The position numbers and the translations under genes were made by a program. A stretch of DNA of 64,000 bases, from assembly GCA_014773175.1 (NCBI GenBank), contig VXCM01001382.1, forward strand, positions 87,278-151,277, written 5' to 3'. Below, in pieces: positions 22,415 to 34,749 of the stretch. Origin of the DNA: Lucifuga dentata (taxonomy: Eukaryota > Chordata > Actinopteri > Ophidiiformes > Bythitidae). Below the pieces are notes generated by a model. The model ran no database searches, was not told the DNA's origin, and worked only from the letters and a program-made list of their open reading frames with translations. Position 1 is the stretch's first letter; the number at the start of each line of letters is the position of its first letter.

Positions 22415-24183
22415 AACTGAGGCTTTTCAAACAGGACTGGGCCCTCCACAGTGCAGAGACAAACACACACAGGCAGAGAGGAAGAACTTTCTTTAGCCTG
22501 GTGGTTATATTTCCCTGGAGCACACCCCGGCCTTACAACTCCATTAACTGCTCTAGTGCAGACTTTAGTCCGCATCGGCCCAGATTTGTTCTGAAATAAA
22601 TCAGAAATGGAGGAAAGGGAAGAAAAGTCCAAAATGTGGGTCCCCGAGCCCCGCTGGTATAATTCCTTCCACTGGCCACAGGGAGGGAACCAAATATTAG
22701 TACGACTCCATCTCCCTCTCCTCACAGCTCAAGCAGGGCCACCCCAAGACATGCAGCTGCCTGGCTGACCTTCTACATTTGAGACCTTAACTTCTTCCTC
22801 TCCACTGACTCCCTGTATTTAGCAGCAGCAGCAGCTTGTGCATAAGGTGTGTATCTGTGTGTACTGTATGTGTGGTGTGTGTGAAGGGTCTCCAGTGATT
22901 CCCTAAACCCCACAGCTAGTCTCATTTCAGCGCTTTTCTAAACATCACCTCTCAAAGCTCATTCCCGAATAAAAGACAACATGGAAAGAAAAACAGGACA
23001 GCAGCAGAAAAAGGAGGAAATGTTATTTAAAAGGTACCAGACCGCAGCATTTTCCACTGATATTATATACTCCCTGCCCAATCCAAAATATATACGGGCT
23101 GCAGGCCAAGAATGTAAAAATAAAACACATAGACTCAACATCTGGAGCAAACTGAACAAAACCCTCATTTAATCTGCCCTGAATACTGCATTCTACCATT
23201 CTTCCTCTGGCCTGTCTCACTCACTGACACACACACACTCACTCATACTCGTGCACATACACACATTCTTTGTCGCATATATGTACATACACACCTACTG
23301 TACACAGCCCTGTATAAGACTGTAAACAGGGACATACTCAACTCATAGAATGTCTAACAAGGGATTGTCTTTCAGTATAGATATATATCTTTAAAACACA
23401 ATCTTCGATCATAATTAGCCCAAATGAAAAAGCTAAGAGACAGTGGGTGAGAAAGGCAACAGCAGAATTAAGTATTTTTTCATCCACCTGTTATGTATAT
23501 TTTAAATTTGTGCTTCAAAAACTTATGGAAATGCCATAAATTTGAAAATTTAAAAACAGCTTAATATAATTTTTTCCACATGGCCGAGGTAGAAAATTGA
23601 TGTATGCATAAAGTAAAGGTGCAATAAAGTCCGAACCTGATTTTGTGGCTAAATAATGACAATTAAAGGACATACTTCTGGAATAATTATTCTGGAGTCA
23701 TGCAGCACTGACGCACTGCTGTAACCCACTGTTATATTGCTCCGCTCTCACTAAAAAGCCCCCAAAATTAAATAAATAAATAAATAAATTGACGAACAAA
23801 AACACCACAGCATTTGTGTGAACCATGGAGACAAATTAAATCATGAAAATAAATTGAATGGCATATTAGGCAGAAAGATTAATGGCACCTTTTAATTACG
23901 TAATCTTACACCTCGTTAGTATATTTCCATTGCACTTTTATTACCTTTTTCTAAATTTTGTGCAACATTTGGATGGAAACACAGCAAGACTAAAAGGAAG
24001 GAAAAACACTAAAAGGACCAAACACCCTCACAGCAATAATGTGCGACTCTGTAGGATTCAGGTTTAAGATCAAGATTATGATTAATTTATGCTCTGTAGT
24101 CAGTGATGAGCTTCATAAGTACCTTAGTTTAGGTATACTGTATATGTATGTAGGTCAACATTCTCTCAGGAGTTCCTACTGCA
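22415..24183. other. non-coding stretch
   Basis: It includes short CA-rich tracts at 23228-23295 and an (AAAT)n run at 23766-23789. No gene was recognised. Confidence 0.5.
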
Positions 24184-24263
24184 GGCCAGGCTGGCAGTAG
24201 CTGTCTGAGCTGAAGAGCAGGCTAAGAGCTGTGTATGTTGCGGGTTTGATTCCTGCCCAGGCC
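24184..24263 (+). mobile_element. tRNA-like segment, probable SINE head
   Basis: Positions 24240-24256 form a perfect tRNA T-arm shape: a 5-bp stem (GCGGG/CCTGC with one G-T pair) around TTTGATT, containing GGTTTGATTCC, one change from the box B consensus. GGCCAGG at 24184-24190 can pair with CCAGGCC at 24257-24263 at six of seven positions. The D and anticodon arms are not canonical and box A is poor, so a functional tRNA gene is unlikely. A tRNA-derived SINE or tRNA pseudogene fits better. Confidence 0.4.
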
Positions 24264-25559
24264 AGGTAGTGGGTGCCAGGCACAGCAAAATACTGGATCC
24301 AGCACCTCAGCCAAAATCATGGGCCACTCTCATAAAACACTGCACATTAAGTCCTCAGCTCCATGGACCTTTCACCAGGTCAGTTATTGAGATGCATGCT
24401 TTGCTTTGTTCAAACCCACAAATGAAGCTTTTAAATTCAAGTTAGGATCCCAAAGTTTCCAATGATAGCAAATAAATCAGGCATTGTCAGTGGAATAAAT
24501 GATGCAAAGGAACATTTGAACTTTCCATGTGGTGTTAAGGTGCAGCTATAAATAATTGGGATGGGAACTTGTATTTGAATATTTCAGTCATTATAAATAT
24601 GATACAGTTTTAATGAAGCAAACACACTTTGATATTTTTCTTCAGTAGAGTTACTAAAAGGGAAATTTATGGGGAACATTGGAGTTTGAGGAGGTAAGAA
24701 AAAGACCCTGCAGGCAGTTAAAGGCTACCTCTGGGTCTAATCAGATGTCATGCATCCCTTCCACAGAGAGAAAACAGTCACAATGAAATGAAATCTATAA
24801 TGTGATGTACATCTGGTGAAACTGGATGTTGAGGTGAGAAATGTCACAGAAAAGATCATACAAAAGTGAAGAAGAATATGTCAGTTGGATGTCCATTTGA
24901 GTGGAAAAAGTAGTTGTTGTTTGATGGGGACAGAGGTAAAAAAATATTGGTTGGGATTGTTTTGAATGTCCAAGTATGCCATTAAGTAACATATAATTGT
25001 TTTTTTTTTCTAGTACTTAAAGACCATTCAAAGTAATTTTGAATGTGAATATAAAGCATCACTCAAACATTATTCAGTTTGAAAATTTCCATCAAATATA
25101 AGAATGACTGAAACTTTTCAAATTTGAAAACATGACTACATACTGTAGAACAGGCTTTGATTACAGACCTGGAAGTGTGTGTAAACATCGCTAATGTTTC
25201 AGTTACCTTTAAAACATGATTCATATTTTCCTTCTGTGGACAGTATTCAGTTGAAGGTCAAACGGTGAGCGTTAAGGATGAGAGCGACTGTACCATTCAT
25301 GTTCAATCAAAAGCACACAAATATTAAAATACACAAAGCAAAACAAGTCCTCGGGGTCTACTCACACAGATACAACTGTCAAACTTGGTCAGATTTACAA
25401 GTACAGAGGTGTGTGTGTGTGTGTGTGTATGTGTATATGTGTGGGTGGGGGGNGGGGGCATCTGATGGCCAATAACCTGCAACCTCAATACAGCTAAAGT
25501 GACAACACACACACACATCAAAACCAAATCTTACTGACACTATCAAGTATGAGCATGTG

Positions 25560-25613
<54 letters not shown>

Positions 25614-26539
25614 GACTAGTCATACAGAATGGAATCTTTTTCTATGAGTGACATTGATAGAAGTTGAGGGTTGAGGACAGATACCAAATTTAAGCCTGAA
25701 AGCTCAAAGCTGTGCTGTTGAGAATTTATAAATGGCTGCTTTTACACCGTAAATTCACCATAACCTGAAGTAAACCTGCTCTGACCAGTCAAACTACCAC
25801 TTTGACTAGTTACCAGAAAAGCTAACTTCATCAAATAAGAAAAAAGAAAAACAGAAAAGCAGGTAAATGTTAATATTTGCAAGTTGGTATAAAAACAAAA
25901 TGAAACACTAAAGTAAAAGATTGAATGACTGAGCAGCCACTGCAGGAGATCAGTATCATGTTTGATTTCATTTGTCATTGTTTAATTCCACTTTGTTTGG
26001 CCTTGTTCTTTTAGAGAGACGATTTCATGAGCCCATGTGGGTTTTTTAATCTCGCTGTGTTTTGTTACTCGTGCAAATAAATCAAGCAACTAACCAAATA
26101 TCCTTGAAAGTTTTTATCCAATTAATATAATTTAACTAACACATGTAATGGGATGATTAAAAGCAGAGAATGGTCTACAGTGTTGTTGGCTACATGATGA
26201 AGATACTGTTAGTGTTTTAATCTCTTTTATTACTGCAATTTTAATTTCTTACTTTAATCTGTTACATTAAGGTTTCTCTTTTGTTTTCCCTTTTCCATTC
26301 TAACAAATTTAAAAGAAACATAACATGTATATGTTAAGATTAGGGCAAAATACATTGTACATTATTCACAAATATTCTCCCATGTGTCAGGATTATAACC
26401 AGTATTCTGCTAGTTTTAACATTTTAACATTTCCTGCCTTGCTGTTCCATACATAACCCCCGCTGCTTTACCTCATCTTCCTCCAACATATTTATTTTAT
26501 GTTGAAAATTCACCATCTCTGTCTTTCTACCCCTCCTCC
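24264..26539. other. non-coding stretch with CA/GT arrays
   Basis: (GT)n lies at about 25409-25430 beside a G-run with N at 25453, and (CA)n24 at 25561-25608. No gene was recognised. Confidence 0.5.
25561..25608. repeat. (AC)n microsatellite
   Basis: 24 uninterrupted AC units, followed by the palindrome-like ACTAGTAGACTAGT. Confidence 0.97.
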
Positions 26540-26640
26540 TCCGACTTCTGTTAATTCATGAACAGCATCATGATTGAATATTAATAATTCACATCAGCTC
26601 TCCCTGATGCCTCATTACAACCCTTCAAATGGGGAGAGAG
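26540..26640. promoter_or_regulatory. candidate conserved non-coding element
   Basis: TTAATTCATGAACAGCATCA, TGATTGAATATTAATAATTC and ATGCCTCATTACAACCCTTC form a non-repetitive block with several homeodomain-type ATTA cores, bounded by simple repeats. This is a look-alike judgement only. Confidence 0.2.
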
Positions 26641-26699
26641 GAAGGGGGAGGGGGACAGGCATGCACAGATAAATGGCTGACTTTATGAGAATGCATACG

Positions 26700-26818
26700 C
26701 ACACACATGCATGCACACACACACACACACACACACTAAAGGTAACATCCAAAAAAAAGTTTTCTTTTTCTGAGTTCCACTTAAAGTTTGATATTGAGCC
26801 ATAGACAAAACATGAACG

Positions 26819-26857
<39 letters not shown>
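26700..26857. repeat. two (CA)n arrays
   Basis: (CA)n at about 26715-26736 and an array of about 18 units at 26821-26857, separated by ordinary sequence. Confidence 0.95.
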
Positions 26858-26861
<4 letters not shown>

Positions 26862-29163
26862 AGCTTATTTGAACTAGCTAAGGTTGAGGAGGTGGTGTGA
26901 GGGCCGTGGCACAGTGAAATTGAGAGAAATGCAAAACTAACTTAAGTAGGAGTATTCAAGTCTTTAAAGGAATCTGTAGACATCTTTACAAAATGAGGAA
27001 GAGGAGTGCACACACAGTTTAACCTTTCCATTGGGAACAAAACAAAGGCAAAAAGCAATTTTCTCTACCTTTATTGTATTAGTGCATGCATGGTGATGTG
27101 TGTGTAGACTGTGTGTGTAAATGTAATGTATGAGGGTGACATCCTGAGAGTGTCAAGGTAAATAACAAGTACGATATTAAGCCAATTATTAAATATGCAA
27201 GGATAAACTTCACAATAAACCAAGCTACCTCTAAGACCTTATAAAGTTATGATAGCGGTGACACAGTGAAGAAGAATGCAAACAAATGGACAATTTTGGA
27301 CAACGCTTTACAAATCAGTATACGCTTTTTATCCACAAAATATTCTGTTCTTCTTGAAAGGAATAAAAGCTGTTATGCATGTTTGCATAGCGTGCAGACA
27401 TGATAACATAACCCGGTGACAATGACCAGAACAGAAGTTACTTTTCCTTTTACTTTCCTTGCATAAAAACCTTCTTTCACAGGCTTTGCTCACTGAAAGA
27501 CAAAAGACAAGTCATGCAGGCCAGGCGCACACACACACACACACACACACGCACACTCTTGCACAACCATTTAGCCCTATTAGTGGAAGGCAGAGTTGAA
27601 CACCTTGCAGACTGAGAGGTGTGTGTCGATCGATGGAGGTTAAACCCAAGGTTCAAATATAAACAGCTGGATAAGTCATGATCAATAGCTTCTATCCCCT
27701 GGCAACTGGTCAATACCTCCACACCCCAACCCATTCAAAGGAGAGTAAGAGAGCGAGAGAGAGAGAGAGAATGGCGTGTGTGCATGTGCCTGTTTTGTGA
27801 TAAGGATGTTAATGAATACACACTCTCACAAACACACACACATGCACACACATTGGCCTGACTTGATAACCTGTTAGCAGAACTGTGTTAACTCAATAGA
27901 CATTCACTCTGGTGAAAAAACATAACTGGTCTTATTGATTTTCCTTCGTAGCCTTCCACAGCTCACTTTAACAGAAGTCTGTCCTCACCTACATGATAAA
28001 CATGAGTGTGATATGAGCGTGTGCACAAACACACTCTTACGCAAAGGTTTCCTTATTTTGTTGATTTACATTCTTTCTCCTCCCTCTTTTTTTGGCAAGT
28101 TAAAATTGCCTTTCCCAAGCCAGAAAACCTTACCTTTACAGTAGCAGATGCAAGTGCTAAGAAAGGTATATTATTCCGAGTGTGTGAGTGTGCATGTGTT
28201 TATGCTGTGTGTGTTAGACTCAGTGCTAAGCCATAGAGGAGATGGACTCCATATGCAGAGTGTTTTCACAGCCCTGAAGGAAATCATGACCATAGCAGAA
28301 AACCCACCAGCTATTTCACTAAGGTCTCATTTGTCTGTGTCTCTGTGTGCATCTTGTGTGGTGATGTGCGTGTGTGTGCTATTTGTGTAAGTCTGTGTGT
28401 GTTCCTTGTGTGATTTTTTTGTTTCTACTTTGGCATGCACAGTGTATCACGCCCACCTCTATGACCAGCACAAAATAAAAAACATACCTTGCTTCCCGTT
28501 TGCGTGCCAGCCCAAAGGGTTGGGATGCGTGTGTTTGTGCGCGCGCTGTGCATGTGTTTGTGCATGTGCTTCCATGGGTGATGAGTGGGCGTTGGTAGCG
28601 TGACATTGGTGTGTAACCGCTTAAAATAAGGGCTTTCCACTTCAGCAAAAGGCCATTAGGGGTGCTGTAGGATATAAATGTGGATACACAGAAAATAATT
28701 TAAACACTAATTTCAATTAACCTTGACTTGAGTCTAAAATTGTTTTCTAGAAAAATCTTCCTTCTTGAAAAAAACAAATCCAATGAAAGAATTGCGCAAA
28801 AAAAGTTTAAAATAAATGAGAAAAAGCTGTCAATTTTGTACTTGACTCTAGAATATTCTGGAAAATGAAGGAAAGTCTCCAAAAATCTGCAATGTGTCAA
28901 TGTGATTTTAGACTCCAGAAGGTTAAGATTTCACTGGTGATGTAAAAAAAAATGATCTGATCCAACAAGCCTTTTCCTCATCTAAAACTGAATTTCAGTG
29001 AATGAGGCTGGGCTATTAAGAGAGATATTTAGTCCAATAGACAGCCTGAGAGAGGAGGGGAGTCAGGGTCAGTCTGCCTCCAGATAATTGTTATCATTGG
29101 TGAACAATTTCTTGAATTTTGACAACCAGATATTTCCAGTTCCAGGAAACAGCACGACCTGTC
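26858..29163. other. non-coding stretch
   Basis: (CA)n lies at 27530-27550, (GA)n at about 27750-27770, and scattered GT-rich sequence at 28170-28400 and 28525-28565. The AT-rich part 28720-28920 has TTTTCTAGAAAAATCTTC-type words reminiscent of the repeat at 46240 and 48340. No gene was recognised. Confidence 0.5.
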
Positions 29164-29749
29164 TATCAGACTGTGTTGCCAAGTCTGCTTCTTAGAAACA
29201 ACTCTGGGCTTGCAAAATCTTTGAATTGTCATAAGCATATGGACTTTGAAGAAGTTGCTGTGAACTGAGCTTATTCAGAAAAAAACATCATATTGATTTG
29301 TATGAAGTGAGGAAGCTTTTGTGCACCCCGTACACCCCCTAAATATCACGTCTCATTCAAAATCAGCAGTCTGTTGTAATGGAGATGACTAGTGTGTGAC
29401 TTGCTACATCCTACCTTGCCAAAAACAATTTTGAGTTTTTTTCTTTCAAAATTGACATTTTTTCCTAAAAAAAGTTTTTTTTTTGTTTTTTTGTTTTTTT
29501 CTCTTGCAAATTTGCAAGTTTTTTTTCTCAGAATGTTACCCAACCTTTTTCCTGGTCTCACTTAAAAAAAAAAAAAAAAAAAANTTTTTTTTTTTTTTTT
29601 TTTGTCTTGTTTCCAAAATGTCACTGCTTATTTGAGCTTATTCTCTTAAATCCACTTTATTAAATTTTATTTGATTTCTGATTTTGGGCTTGTTCTCACA
29701 GACCTGGTTGCTTGTTTCTCTTGTGAGAACTGGCAACACTGCTATCAGA
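29164..29749. mobile_element. hAT-like non-autonomous element with TATCAGA target duplication
   Basis: The heptamer TATCAGA occurs at 29164-29170 and 29743-29749. Just inside, the left end reads CTGTGTTGCCAAGTCTGCTT and the reverse complement of the right end reads GCAGTGTTGCCAGTTCTCAC, with AGAAACAA recurring further in on both. Terminal TGTTGCCA inverted repeats plus a 7-8 bp duplication fit an hAT-type MITE of about 570 bp. There is no transposase frame. A poly-A/N/poly-T join (29566-29603) lies inside. Confidence 0.65.
29566..29603. repeat. poly-A, N, poly-T join
   Basis: An A-run ends at N (29584) and a T-run follows. A foldback of this kind at a contig edge is suspect, and the true sequence may be only one of the two runs. 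Confidence 0.85.
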
Positions 29750-30117
29750 AATGAGCATCGTGGGAGTGTATCCTCATTTGGTTCTCAGTCTCAGTTCTGT
29801 GCAATCTACTGCCCTTCTCACCTAGACATGAGCCCAGAAGAGATTGGCTGATTGTTTCTAATGCAGTCGCTAGAAGGGCTTTAATACTGTCATAAAGTTG
29901 AGAGTTGGAGTTATCACTGATGCTAGGCCAGCTAATGCTGTTCAGCCTGATCCAAGCTAATCATTTACAGCAGCAGGCTAACCAGGATACACAAATCTCT
30001 GAGACTATTAGCCCACGAGGATCACAAGCCTGATTAGAGAGTACTCCCTCAGCCTGTTTGCTTCTTAGTCCATGGATGAAAGATGGGTGAAGTTTGCTGG
30101 GGGGGGGGGGGGGGGGG

Positions 30118-30627
30118 NNNNNNNNNNNNNNNNNNNNNNNNNNNNNNNNNNNNNNNNNNNNNNNNNNNNNNNNNNNNNNNNNNNNNNNNNNNNNNNNNNN
30201 NNNNNNNNNNNNNNNNNNNNNNNNNNNNNNNNNNNNNNNNNNNNNNNNNNNNNNNNNNNNNNNNNNNNNNNNNNNNNNNNNNNNNNNNNNNNNNNNNNNN
30301 NNNNNNNNNNNNNNNNNNNNNNNNNNNNNNNNNNNNNNNNNNNNNNNNNNNNNNNNNNNNNNNNNNNNNNNNNNNNNNNNNNNNNNNNNNNNNNNNNNNN
30401 NNNNNNNNNNNNNNNNNNNNNNNNNNNNNNNNNNNNNNNNNNNNNNNNNNNNNNNNNNNNNNNNNNNNNNNNNNNNNNNNNNNNNNNNNNNNNNNNNNNN
30501 NNNNNNNNNNNNNNNNNNNNNNNNNNNNNNNNNNNNNNNNNNNNNNNNNNNNNNNNNNNNNNNNNNNNNNNNNNNNNNNNNNNNNNNNNNNNNNNNNNNN
30601 NNNNNNNNNNNNNNNNNNNNNNNNNNN
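30118..30627. other. assembly gap of 510 N
   Basis: The gap is bounded by a G-run (about 30099-30117) on the left and an A-run (30628-30643) on the right. Any frame read across it is meaningless. Confidence 0.99.
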
Positions 30628-30643
30628 AAAAAAAAAAAAAAAA

Positions 30644-31625
30644 CAGGCATCAGTGATTACCTAAAGAGCCATAGACTCAGGAGACAGCAGGTCTTTATAA
30701 TAGAATCAATAACCATTCATGCTTGGCTGCTCTGAAAACAGTCATTCTTCCTGTAACACACACAGATCAATACAGGTGATTATCGGAGTTAACCCTTTAC
30801 TCCCTGACTCTGATCTTTAGTCTTCAGACATTTAACTCGATATCCTCAGAAGATTAAAACACACACTAGCCAAAATGTATTGATATAACACCTACAAGAT
30901 ACTGGTTGATCCCATTCTCATAAAGTGTGGAATGATGGAAAGAAAAATAAAATCCTCTAAAAACTCACATAATTACTTTCATTAAAATTGATTTCAGTTC
31001 AGTTCTGCAGCTCTTTTTGTCAAGGAAACGATGGCAGATTTCCTATTTTTCCTCACAATTTTGATATTTTCATATAACATTACTGTATGGGATTGTGTAT
31101 ATTTTATGATGATGTCATTCCTGCTCAAGGTTGAACCTATATGTGAGGTCAACCCCCCCCCCATTAGTTTTGACCTTCTGTAACCTCCTCTCACCTCCAG
31201 TGACATGCAGGTCAAACCAAACACACTAATTATATGGAATTGGGGGTGGAGAGTGTCAATGTTTATAAGAATACAAAGAGGTAAACAATAATTAAAGCTG
31301 GGGTAATCAGTGGGCTACAGTACTGGGTCATAATTCAGGTTTTATCACCTATTTTACTTTCTGGCAGGAGGAGAAACTAAAAAATCTGGATACATTGGCA
31401 TCATGACAGCAGGTGGTAAAGAGTTTAAAAACTTTGATTGACTGGGTTCACATGCTAACACCACAATACCACACAGCCATGCACATACATAGCACTTGGC
31501 ACACACACACACATCTGCATGCACAAGCCACTGCACTGCCAAAATTCTAATTCCTCATGCAAACTGTTTGTCCTGTGTCTGCCTTATGGACATTTATATG
31601 TCTACATAGCCAGACAGCCAGGATA

Positions 31626-31671
<46 letters not shown>

Positions 31672-32664
31672 CACAGAGTCCAATAGTACACATCAGAAAA
31701 CATCTGATTCTCTTTATCACTGCTGCGTCTATTACACACAGATCCAAGATAGACATACTTGCTGGAACACACAGAGACACACACAAATACACACACAATT
31801 TACCTCTAATCCAAAATACATCCAGAACAAACAGAAAACAATTCCAGGCATTTCTCTCTCTGAGAAAGCGCAGCTCTCCTAGCCGGATACACTGGGCGGA
31901 ATAGGTTACATGGCAGACTGGAGTGAAAGCAATAGCAGAAAGCCTAATCTAATGTTAGAACCACATTGAACACACACACACACACAAACACACATATGTA
32001 GTAAATGTGTGCGTACAAATACTGACATTCCTGCCTATTCAACAAGCTTCCTAAAGCTCTGATGGCACACTGAGCGGCACGCGGAGAAACAAAAATTACA
32101 GAGGAAACTTTAACTGAGACTGACACAAGTGTTTTGCAATTCAAAGCCACTCAAAAACAATGTATATTCTGAAACAGTATGGTGCCACTAAACAAAGACG
32201 AATGGTTGGTGGCGGAGAGAGAAAGAGAGGTAAAGAGAGGGAGGAAGACAGAGAGGGACTAAGATAACGAACCATTAAACTTGGCACTGCTGTCCAAAAT
32301 CCTGAGGAGAGAGAGATAGAGCATCTTTAAACACTGTCATTTGACTTTGAACAAAGTGACTTTTGAAGTGAAAGAAGCCGTTTCCCCCTTTTTCCTTTTT
32401 TCCTTTTTTCCCTTCCCTCCACATTTTAATGCTCCCTGCTCTATCATGTAAATCCCCATTCAAATTAGTTGGGCATTAGAGCCCTCAGCAGTAATGTCAG
32501 AGAGACTGAATGAGATGGGGGACTTAAGCACCTAACGAACAATGAAATTCCCAAGCCTTGGGACAGGACAATTAAGAAGCAGGCTTAGCCAATGATGAAA
32601 ATTTATTGCTATCTAATACATATTTCTATTTTCTGAACACTAACCAATTTGAATGTGATTAAGG
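30644..32664. other. non-coding stretch with one long CA array
   Basis: (CA)n lies at 31628-31664 with one CG interruption, and short CA tracts at 31500 and 31970-31992. No gene was recognised. Confidence 0.5.
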
Positions 32665-32965
32665 GGGGTGGGGTGCTTCATTAAAGAGACACTGGCTCTC
32701 AGAGGTCGCTGGGAGAAGAGCCTTTTGATGTTAAATTACAAATACGGAGGAGAAAGGCACCATCATTGTCTTTTTTAGGGTCCAAGTATTGTTTTCTGTG
32801 GTTCCCCTTAAACGGGTTAGTTAACCCCTCGCTGTCCAGGAGAGATGCTAATATGAGGAGCCTGGGGGAGCAGGAATGGAGAGGGCTTTTTAGTGAGATA
32901 ATAGACAAAATAAATGCCTTAGCGTTTATTCCTTCCGTCAGAATGAAAGAATCCATCCATTCATT
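32665..32965. promoter_or_regulatory. candidate conserved non-coding element
   Basis: A 300-bp, low-repeat block with GATGTTAAATTACAAATACG, GGTTAGTTAACCCCTCGCTG and AATAAATGCCTTAGCGTTTA. Base composition and absence of simple repeats resemble conserved regulatory elements in gene deserts. The frame read through it does not resemble any protein I know. Confidence 0.2.
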
Positions 32966-33387
32966 GTTTCCTTCTTTTTTCTTGTGTGTCTGTGCTCTCA
33001 GTGGGTATCTCAGGCTTTGGTGTAGTTGTGCTGAAGTGGAAGCACTGATACAGTTAAACTAACAAGCCTATTAGAAAACAAAAGAATTCTAAGTCAAATT
33101 CTTGCTGCCAACAAATTTGAAGTTTTATTCAAAGTTGCCAAACTGTATTTCTATTTCATGGCCTCAGATGGAATATGTGGTGACAGATTTTCTTCTCATG
33201 CTCATAATGTGAAGTCTAGATGACACATCACAGGTAAGTGTATATGACGTCTCTGAAAAGCATGTTGCTGCTACAGTTTTGACACCTGTCTATTAAACCA
33301 ATTACTGGATTTTCTTTCAGTGGTAATAAAATAGGAGGCTCTGGTCCACACTGCACTCAGTATGTTTTATTTCTGGTGACGGGGGGA

Positions 33388-33470
33388 TGCTGGTGGTCCA
33401 GCGGTATACGGGCCAGCAGGAGTAAGTGGAGAACCCCAGGAATGAACCTCCGAGCTCAGAGCCAAACCAT
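33388..33470 (+). mobile_element. weak tRNA-related SINE candidate
   Basis: GGTGGTCCAGCGGTAT matches a tRNA box A-like sequence (TGGTCCAGCGG), and GGAGAACCCCAGGAATGAAC follows at box B distance but with several mismatches to GGTTCGANTCC. It could be a decayed SINE head or chance. Confidence 0.25.
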
Positions 33471-33649
33471 CAATGTCATGTTGTTTTCAGCCAGATATGA
33501 AGCTCTGGGAATGGATTGGCAGAATTCACAGAAGGAAGAACAACGCTTCTTTTATTTAACTGTCCTGCTTGGACAGAAGGACCATAATTTGAGTCAGAGA
33601 CAAGAGCAGCAAACTGTGCATATATCTTCTCCCCCGCAACACGCACCAG

Positions 33650-33790
33650 GGCCAGATTAATTTGCGTTAATAGATGCGTTCTCAGGCCTAGTTTGGAGGG
33701 GATAAAGGACATTTTCATTAACTTTCTTTATATTTAATGTTCAATTAGTTGCGGGTATAACCGGACCATAATCAGATGGAAATATGGGCA
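33650..33790. promoter_or_regulatory. candidate conserved non-coding element
   Basis: AGATTAATTTGCGTTAATAG, TTCATTAACTTTC, TCAATTAGTTGCGG and ATAATCAGATGG are packed in 140 bp without simple repeats. The dense TAAT/ATTA cores suggest homeodomain sites. This is a look-alike only. Confidence 0.2.
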
Positions 33791-33875
33791 GGAATTAATG
33801 CCCCGGCAGGAAGAAAGAAAGACCAAGGGATTGTATGCACCCAAAGCAGGCTGTGTGAGGATGTGTGTGTGCATG

Positions 33876-33877
<2 letters not shown>

Positions 33878-33908
<31 letters not shown>
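33878..33908. repeat. (GT)n microsatellite
   Basis: About 15 GT units after GCATGCATGT. Confidence 0.95.
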
Positions 33909-34370
33909 TCACTTGTCTTCGTGAGAGTATAAACCCCAGCACTCTGCACGCATAGCACTACAGCACAAAGGTATTAAATCTAATAAATATATTTATACAG
34001 ATTAGTTGAGATATTTACATGAACACACAAATGTGCTGTTTTGTCAGGAGCGATGCCGGTGGGGAAAGACAGAGAGAGAACGGAGGAGGTTAAAGAGAAA
34101 ATGAATGACACTGAAAATAGAAAAATCAAACGCTTTATTGTGTGGGAGAGGCATGCTTTTATCATCCTGATAGGCAGTGTTTAGTGTCGTGTGTGTGTAT
34201 GTGTGTGTGTGTCTGTGACTGATGCGGCGTGTTGTGTTGCATGTCATGCTGAGTGATAGGATTACTCATTTTCCCCTCAGCAGAACACAAATCATTCTTT
34301 TATCCGCCATCATTGAATCTTTCCAGGGTTAAGTGTTTATGTTCACAGATTCTCACCGCTGTGTGCATGT

Positions 34371-34373
<3 letters not shown>

Positions 34374-34412
<39 letters not shown>
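34374..34412. repeat. (CT)n microsatellite
   Basis: About 19 CT units followed by a short GT run. Confidence 0.95.
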
Positions 34413-34420
<8 letters not shown>

Positions 34421-34524
34421 CTTTTACACATTTTGTTTGTGTACTAAGCAGCTTAATTAGACTTTCAATGGCAAACTGAAATTTTGCAAAATAAATGACA
34501 GCTAAAAAAAACAGTTACAATATC

Positions 34525-34526
<2 letters not shown>

Positions 34527-34560
<34 letters not shown>

Positions 34561-34561
34561 N

Positions 34562-34617
<56 letters not shown>
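34527..34617. repeat. compound (GT)n N (GA)n
   Basis: (GT)17 runs into a single N at 34561, followed by (GA)27. The N means the two arrays may not truly be adjacent. Confidence 0.9.
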
Positions 34618-34618
<1 letters not shown>

Positions 34619-34727
34619 AATTTTTATTGTATAAGAAGCTGAAATAAACAGAAACATCTACAAAGTAATGAACAAAAAAGGAGAAGTACAGGGACAGACT
34701 TAATGATTTGGGGAGCCCAGGCAAACC

Positions 34728-34749
34728 CAGGAAAGGGGCCCCTTTCCTG
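34728..34749. repeat. 22-bp perfect palindrome
   Basis: CAGGAAAGGGG is followed at once by its reverse complement, CCCCTTTCCTG. It lies in AT-richer sequence to the right of the (GA)n array and may be part of an unrecognised repeat. Confidence 0.9.

Noticed and set aside
24184..24263. Functional tRNA gene
   Set aside because: Only the T-arm and acceptor stem look right; box A and the D and anticodon arms do not.
29961..30735. Open frames of about 190-230 codons spanning this interval
   Set aside because: They run through 510 N and homopolymer edges, so almost all of the translated length is unknown sequence.
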